From assembly GCF_004919105.1 (NCBI RefSeq), contig NZ_STGK01000019.1:1-64000 (forward strand): DNA of 64,000 bases, in the 5' to 3' direction. Positions within the stretch are counted from its first letter, which is position 1, and every line of letters starts with the position of its first letter. A program made the position numbers and the translations under genes. Below are positions 60,504 to 64,000 of the stretch, piece by piece. Source of the DNA: Nocardioides sp. GY 10113 (GTDB taxonomy: Bacteria; Actinomycetota; Actinomycetes; Propionibacteriales; Nocardioidaceae). The notes beneath the pieces are model-generated. The model did no database searches. It saw only the letters and a program-made list of their open reading frames with translations, and was not told the DNA's origin.

Positions 60504-61642
60504 CCGGCGAGGTCCAGCTCGAGATCCTGCTGGTCGCCGCGGGCTGCGCGCTCGCGGTGGGTCTCCTCGGGCTGGTGGCGAGCTGGTTGCTGCGGGATCG
60601 GTCGCTGCGCTGGCAGCTGACGGTGATCGCCCTGGTGGCGGTGGCGGCGCCGTACGCGGGACTGGTCGCCGTCACCCAGCGGATGTTCATCTCCGGGCAC
60701 GACCTGACCGTCGCCATGTACGTCGGGTCGGTGTCCGCCGCGGTCTCGCTGCTGGTGGTGCTGGCGCTGGGCACCGTGATCAGCCGGCGCGTCGGGGTGT
60801 TGCGCAGCAATGTCCTCCGGCTCGGCGCGGGTGGTGGCGACCTGGATCCGCCGAGCGGGCCGAGCGAGTTCCGGGCGCTGAGCGAGGCGCTCGCCGAGAC
60901 CCAGTCGGAGCTGGAGGCCTCGCGGGTCCGTGAGCAGCGCCTCGACCAGTCGCGGCGGGAGCTCGTCTCCTGGGTCTCCCACGACCTGCGCACGCCGCTG
61001 GCGGGGATGCGGGCGATGGCCGAGGCGCTCGAGGACGGGATGGCGGTCGACCCGGACCGCTACCTGGCGCAGATCCGCAGCGATGTCGACCGGATGTCGC
61101 TGATGGTCGACGACCTGTTCGAGCTCTCCCGCATCCATGCCGGCGGCCTCGTGCCGCAGGTGGAGTCGGTGCTCCTGCGCGACGTCGTGAGCGAGGCGAT
61201 CGCGAGCGCGGATCCCGTCGCCCGCACCAGGAACGTGAGTCTCGGCGGTCACGTCGCCGACGGGATCAAGGTGTCGGCGGACCCCGCGGCCCTCTCCCGG
61301 GCGATCTCGAACCTGGTGATCAACGCGATCCGGCACACGCCGGAGGCGGGGGCGGTCCAGGTGCGCGCGGAGCCGACGGCGGACGGCGTCGAGCTCAGCG
61401 TGATCGATCAGTGCGGCGGCATCCCCGCGGCCGACCTGGCGCGGGTCTTCGAGGTCGGCTGGCAGGGTTCGGCGGCCCGCACACCGGGGGAGTCGGGGGT
61501 GGGCCGCGCCGGGCTGGGCCTGGCGATCGTCCGCGGCATCGTCGAGGCCCACCGCGGGGCCGTCAGCGTGGAGAACCTCGCCCCCGGCACCGGCTGCCGC
61601 TTCCTCATCCGGCTGCCCGTCGCCGGAGCCCCCGGCGCCTGA
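60500..61642 (+). CDS. Sensor histidine kinase
   Basis: A 380-residue kinase: three hydrophobic segments in the first 100 residues (ILLVAAGCALAVGLLGLVASWL, LTVIALVAVAAPYAGLVAV, SAAVSLLVVLALGTVI in outline), a short HAMP-like linker, HisKA box VSWVSHDLRTPL with the phospho-His, and an ATPase domain with N box NLVINAIRHTPEAG, G1-like DQCGGIP and G2 GRAGLGLAIVRGI. The outer loop between helices is short, so the signal is probably sensed in the membrane. ATGA overlap with the response regulator. Confidence 0.92.
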   Translation: MTGEVQLEILLVAAGCALAVGLLGLVASWLLRDRSLRWQLTVIALVAVAAPYAGLVAVTQRMFISGHDLTVAMYVGSVSAAVSLLVVLALGTVISRRVGVLRSNVLRLGAGGGDLDPPSGPSEFRALSEALAETQSELEASRVREQRLDQSRRELVSWVSHDLRTPLAGMRAMAEALEDGMAVDPDRYLAQIRSDVDRMSLMVDDLFELSRIHAGGLVPQVESVLLRDVVSEAIASADPVARTRNVSLGGHVADGIKVSADPAALSRAISNLVINAIRHTPEAGAVQVRAEPTADGVELSVIDQCGGIPAADLARVFEVGWQGSAARTPGESGVGRAGLGLAIVRGIVEAHRGAVSVENLAPGTGCRFLIRLPVAGAPGA

Positions 61643-61657
61643 GGGCGGGCGAGCGGC

Positions 61658-61777
61658 TCAGGGATGGCTGAGGCGCCCGGCCGCGCGCCGACGATGGACG
61701 AGCCAGTGGTGGCGGGCGACGCCGAGGAGCGCCACCACGACGATCGTGGCCCACAGGATTCCGGCGATGGTGTACAC
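61658..61777 (-). CDS. Possible 39-residue membrane peptide
   Basis: A short frame read directly from the sequence: VYTIAGILWATIVVVALLGV, then ARHHWLVHRRRAAGRLSHP. It shows one hydrophobic helix and a basic tail, a plausible small inner-membrane protein. The GTG has only a weak GGAC upstream and no family was recognised, so it may be chance. Lies 114 bp downstream of the next gene on the same strand. Confidence 0.35.
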   Translation of the reverse strand: MYTIAGILWATIVVVALLGVARHHWLVHRRRAAGRLSHP

Positions 61778-61847
61778 GTCCGTGCGACGCGCGGGCCGGG
61801 GATCAGGTTGCCTCCGGGGCGTGTCGGCCGCCGCGACAGCGGCGACC

Positions 61848-61910
61848 CGTCAGGTCAGGACCCACCACCGTCAGGTCAGGACCCACCACCGTCAGGTCAG
61901 GACCCACCAG
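61848..61910. repeat. Three tandem copies of a 21-bp repeat
   Basis: CGTCAGGTCAGGACCCACCA plus one base, repeated at 61848, 61869 and 61890 (last base differs). The third copy encodes the C-terminal WVLT and stop codon of the membrane protein gene, so the array arose by duplication of the gene end. Confidence 0.85.
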
Positions 61911-62260
61911 GTGCCGATGATCCCGGGCACCACGCCCAGCAGCAGCCACCAGGACAGCATCGGTCGCCGGTTGAGTGCGAGGACGCCGGCGATGCCGCCG
62001 ACCGCGAACGCGGCACCGATCACGTTGAGGCCGATCTGAGCGTCGATCCGGTCGGTGTTGACGTGGTCGGCGGCCAGGATCAGGCCCCCGGTCATGTGCA
62101 GGATCGTGGTGATGATGATCGCCGAGATCACGCGTCGCTGCACGGTCTCGAGGCGCTTGACCGCCTCGGGGTCGGGCTTCTTGCGGGGCGCGTTCGGGTC
62201 CATCAGGTGGCGCCGGCGCGGGGCCGGCGTCCGGGGGTTCCCTCCCTGCACGGTGCTCAC
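61892..62260 (-). CDS. Small polytopic membrane protein
   Basis: A 122-residue protein with a basic N-terminal half (RKKPDPEAVKRLETVQRRV) and three hydrophobic segments (ISAIIITTILHMTGGLILA, IGLNVIGAAFAVGGIAGVLAL, MLSWWLLLGVVPGIIGTWW in part). No family is recognised. The GTG at 62258-62260 is chosen because TAAACT lies 7 nt upstream; an ATG at 62203 (MDPNAP) is an alternative. The stop codon is inside a 21-bp repeat. It is divergent from the GNAT gene. Confidence 0.7.
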   Translation of the reverse strand: MSTVQGGNPRTPAPRRRHLMDPNAPRKKPDPEAVKRLETVQRRVISAIIITTILHMTGGLILAADHVNTDRIDAQIGLNVIGAAFAVGGIAGVLALNRRPMLSWWLLLGVVPGIIGTWWVLT

Positions 62261-62267
62261 GGTCGAC

Positions 62268-62273
62268 AGTTTA
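62268..62273 (-). promoter_or_regulatory. -10 box of the small membrane protein gene (leaderless)
   Basis: TAAACT on the minus strand, 7 nt before the GTG. Confidence 0.5.
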
Positions 62274-62315
62274 TTCGCTGGCGGCCATATCCCCCAGGGG
62301 GCATGCTGGGTTGTC

Positions 62316-63308
62316 ATGCATGTCACTCCGTTCGGCCCCGACGACGCCTCCGCGCTCGAGCGGTGGGCGACCCTCACCAACGCGGTCGCCGCGGTCGACG
62401 CGCCCTGGGCGTTCCCGGTGACGCCTGCGGAGGGCGCCGGCCGATTCCGGCACGGCTGGGACGGCGAGCCCTCGACGCCCTACCTGGCGCGGGTCGACGG
62501 CGAGGTCGTCGGCTGGGGCTCGGTCAGCGTCAGCGAGTACGACAACCTGGACCTGGCCTGGCTCGGCGTCGCCGTGCATCCGGCGTACCGGCGACGAGGG
62601 CACGGCTCCACCCTGCTGGCGGAGCTGGTCGAGGCGGCGCGCGCGCTCGGCCGCACCAGCCTCGGCATGGACGGCTGGGAGTCGGCGGCCGGTGCGGCGT
62701 TCGCCGAGCGACACGGGTTCGTGGCCAAGCAGTCCACCATCAACCGGCGGCAGCTGCTGGCCGACGTCGCCTGGGCCGAGCTGGACCGGAGGTACGACGA
62801 CGCGCTGCCGCACGCCCGCGACTACGCGATCGAGCGCTGGGCGCCGCCCACCCCCGAGGGCCTCCTGCCTGCTCTGGCGGAGCTGACGTCGGCGATCAAC
62901 GACGCGCCCACCGACGGCCTCGACGTGGAGGACGAGGTCTACACGGCCGACCGGGTGCGTGCCTACGAGACCGCCACCCGCGGCCGGGGCGAGCGGATGT
63001 ACCGCGTCGTCGCCCGTCACGTGCCGACCGGCGGGCTCGCCGGACAGTCCGTGGTCGCCGTCGAGATCGACCATCCGGAGCGGGGCCACCAGCACGACAC
63101 CTCGGTGGTCCGATCGCACCGGGGACACCGCCTCGGCCTGCTGCTCAAGGCGGAGATGCTGCGCTGGCTCCGGGAGGAGGAGCCGGACCTGGCCACGATC
63201 GACACCTGGAACGCCGAGTCGAACGATCACATGATCGGCGTCAACGAGCTGCTCGGCTACCGGGTGATGGGTCGGGAGATCGCCTACCAGCGGCCACTGA
63301 CGGGGTGA
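62316..63308 (+). CDS. GNAT-family acetyltransferase, two-domain
   Basis: A 330-residue protein with two GNAT folds. The N-terminal domain has the acetyl-CoA loop VAVHPAYRRRGHGSTLLAEL and the C-terminal domain the matching VRSHRGHRLGLLLKAEMLRWL. Two-domain GNAT proteins include mycothiol synthase and antibiotic-type transferases, but this one is not close enough to name. No signal peptide. The ATG is preceded by CATGCT at 8 nt, possibly leaderless. It stands alone. Confidence 0.87.
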   Translation: MHVTPFGPDDASALERWATLTNAVAAVDAPWAFPVTPAEGAGRFRHGWDGEPSTPYLARVDGEVVGWGSVSVSEYDNLDLAWLGVAVHPAYRRRGHGSTLLAELVEAARALGRTSLGMDGWESAAGAAFAERHGFVAKQSTINRRQLLADVAWAELDRRYDDALPHARDYAIERWAPPTPEGLLPALAELTSAINDAPTDGLDVEDEVYTADRVRAYETATRGRGERMYRVVARHVPTGGLAGQSVVAVEIDHPERGHQHDTSVVRSHRGHRLGLLLKAEMLRWLREEEPDLATIDTWNAESNDHMIGVNELLGYRVMGREIAYQRPLTG

Positions 63309-63341
63309 GCCGCGGCGAGGGCCGCGCCCGGTGACGTCGCG

Positions 63342-63500
63342 CTACTGGTAGCGGTCGAGGCGGCTGGTGTGGGCCTGGATCGTGCCTTCGTCCGCGCGGG
63401 CCGCTCGAATGCCTCGCCGCCGGTCCCGGATCGGTAGCGCCACCAGCACTGCCAGGAGCAGCACGCCGCTGACGCCCGCCACGATGCCCAGGAGGACCAT
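63342..63500 (-). CDS. Small single-pass membrane protein
   Basis: A 52-residue protein: MVLLGIVAGVSGVLLLAVLV followed by a basic stretch (IRDRRRGIRAARADEG) and a short tail, so one N-terminal membrane helix with the basic end inside. No family recognised. The ATG at 63498-63500 has GGTGGGGAC upstream; an in-frame ATG at 63530 is possible. It is convergent with the GNAT gene, 33 bp apart. Confidence 0.6.
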   Translation of the reverse strand: MVLLGIVAGVSGVLLLAVLVALPIRDRRRGIRAARADEGTIQAHTSRLDRYQ

Positions 63501-63636
63501 GTCCCCACCGCCTCTCTTGCTCGCTCCCATCCTGGCAGCGCAGCACGGCGCAGTGGGCCGTTCCGGCCGCCTGCGGCAAAGTTGGCTGCGGCGGCACTGT
63601 GGAAGGGCGCGGCGACGGGCGCGGCGGCGCAGGCGA

Positions 63637-63642
63637 TAGCGT
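63637..63642 (+). promoter_or_regulatory. -10 box of the ArfB-like gene (leaderless)
   Basis: TAGCGT, 7 nt before the ATG at 63650. Confidence 0.55.
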
Positions 63643-63649
63643 CGGTTTC

Positions 63650-64000
63650 ATGAGCGAGCCCGGACGTGACCTGGTGGTGCCCCCGGGCCCCGGGCTGCCT
63701 TCGGGGGCGACGATTCCCGCGTCCGAGCTGACCGAGCGGTTCTCCCGCTCGCCGGGGCCGGGCGGGCAGTCCGTCAACACCACCGACACCCGGGTCGAGC
63801 TCCTCTTCGACCCGAGCGCGTCGACGGCCTTCACCGACACCCAGCGCGCCCGGCTGCTCCGCAACCTGGGCGAGTCGATGACCCGCGGCCAGGTCTCGGT
63901 GGTCGCCTCCGAGCACCGCTCCCAGCTGCGCAACCGGGCCGCCGCGCGGGAGCGCCTCGCGGCGCTGCTGCGCGCGGCCGCGGCGCCTCCGCCGCCCCCG
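63650..64000 (+). CDS. arfB: ArfB-type peptidyl-tRNA hydrolase (truncated by window end)
   Basis: The first 117 residues of a small class I release-factor-like protein with the GGQ motif in FSRSPGPGGQSVNTTDTRVE in outline, the catalytic site for peptidyl-tRNA hydrolysis. ArfB proteins rescue stalled ribosomes and use a basic C-terminal tail to sense an empty mRNA channel; the tail is beyond the window. The frame stays open to the last base. The Pro-rich AAAAPPPPP at the end precedes the expected basic tail. Leaderless start inferred from TAGCGT 7 nt upstream. Confidence 0.87.
   Translation, partial: MSEPGRDLVVPPGPGLPSGATIPASELTERFSRSPGPGGQSVNTTDTRVELLFDPSASTAFTDTQRARLLRNLGESMTRGQVSVVASEHRSQLRNRAAARERLAALLRAAAAPPPPP

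Noticed and set aside
61848..61910. CRISPR-like short repeats
   Set aside because: Units are directly adjacent without spacers and only three copies exist; it is a simple tandem repeat of a gene end. No cas gene was seen.

Overview
The window is very GC-rich, densely coded actinobacterial chromosome. Several features point to a member of the Nocardioidaceae (Nocardioides-like), which is an inference from gene content only: a DUF3046 gene just before recA-recX, an actinobacterial LexA box, an actinobacterial sulfur-assimilation operon behind an RRHVDL-type leader peptide, a hutH-hutU-M20-hutF-hutI cluster, many GTG starts, 4-nt ATGA/GTGA overlaps, and many apparently leaderless promoters (TANNNT about 7 nt before the start codon). 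No phage, insertion sequence, integrase or CRISPR array was seen; the region reads as core and lineage-specific chromosome.

Layout. 0-2 kb: TfoX-like protein and an autoregulated arsR-SRPBCC-DinB-like operon with two operators. 1.9-4.6 kb: NAD salvage, with a nicotinate phosphoribosyltransferase joined in frame to nicotinamidase and followed by the regulator NrtR; a GT-N7-AC palindrome lies in the promoter. 4.8-10 kb: GAF regulator, serine hydrolase, unknown protein, dienelactone-hydrolase-like protein, orphan N6-adenine DNA methylase. 10-12.7 kb: DrrAB/NodIJ-like ABC exporter. 12.7-17.5 kb (minus): ECF sigma factor, zinc-finger anti-sigma factor with a large membrane domain, ABC ATPase, two membrane proteins and a nucleoside-hydrolase lipoprotein, all overlapping. 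17.5-18.2 kb: DM13 protein. 18.2-26 kb: IclR regulator divergent from a complete histidine utilisation operon, with a perfect 18-bp palindrome between them. 26-31.3 kb: DUF3046, MFS transporter, recA-recX, phosphoribosyltransferase, HipA-like kinase plus DUF3037. 31.4-35 kb (minus): sulfite reductase, a 55-aa zinc ribbon, APS reductase and sirohydrochlorin chelatase. 35-40.7 kb: glyA, BrkB-like protein, potassium channel, thioredoxin and small proteins. 40.8-49.6 kb: PucR regulator divergent from a five-gene Liv-type ABC importer, then acyl-CoA dehydrogenase and zinc alcohol dehydrogenase. 49.7-52.7 kb: secreted beta-propeller-like protein, class IV aminotransferase and six tRNAs (Val, Gly, Cys). 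52.8-61.6 kb: MTA phosphorylase, zinc-ribbon epimerase, membrane protein, GT2 transferase, CofC-like transferase, methyltransferase, a polytopic molybdopterin oxidoreductase with an internal twin-arginine motif, a membrane protein and a two-component system. 61.6-64 kb: small membrane proteins, GNAT enzyme and a truncated ArfB-type GGQ protein.

How genes work together. The clearest modules are NAD salvage under NrtR, histidine to glutamate under IclR, sulfate-to-sulfide reduction with siroheme supply behind a leader peptide, the SOS-controlled recA, and an uptake-plus-oxidation module under PucR. The least understood is the translationally coupled 56.1-61.6 kb run (with mtnP and the epimerase upstream), which looks like an uncharacterised envelope or modified-sugar pathway tied to a dual Sec/Tat molybdoenzyme and its own two-component system.
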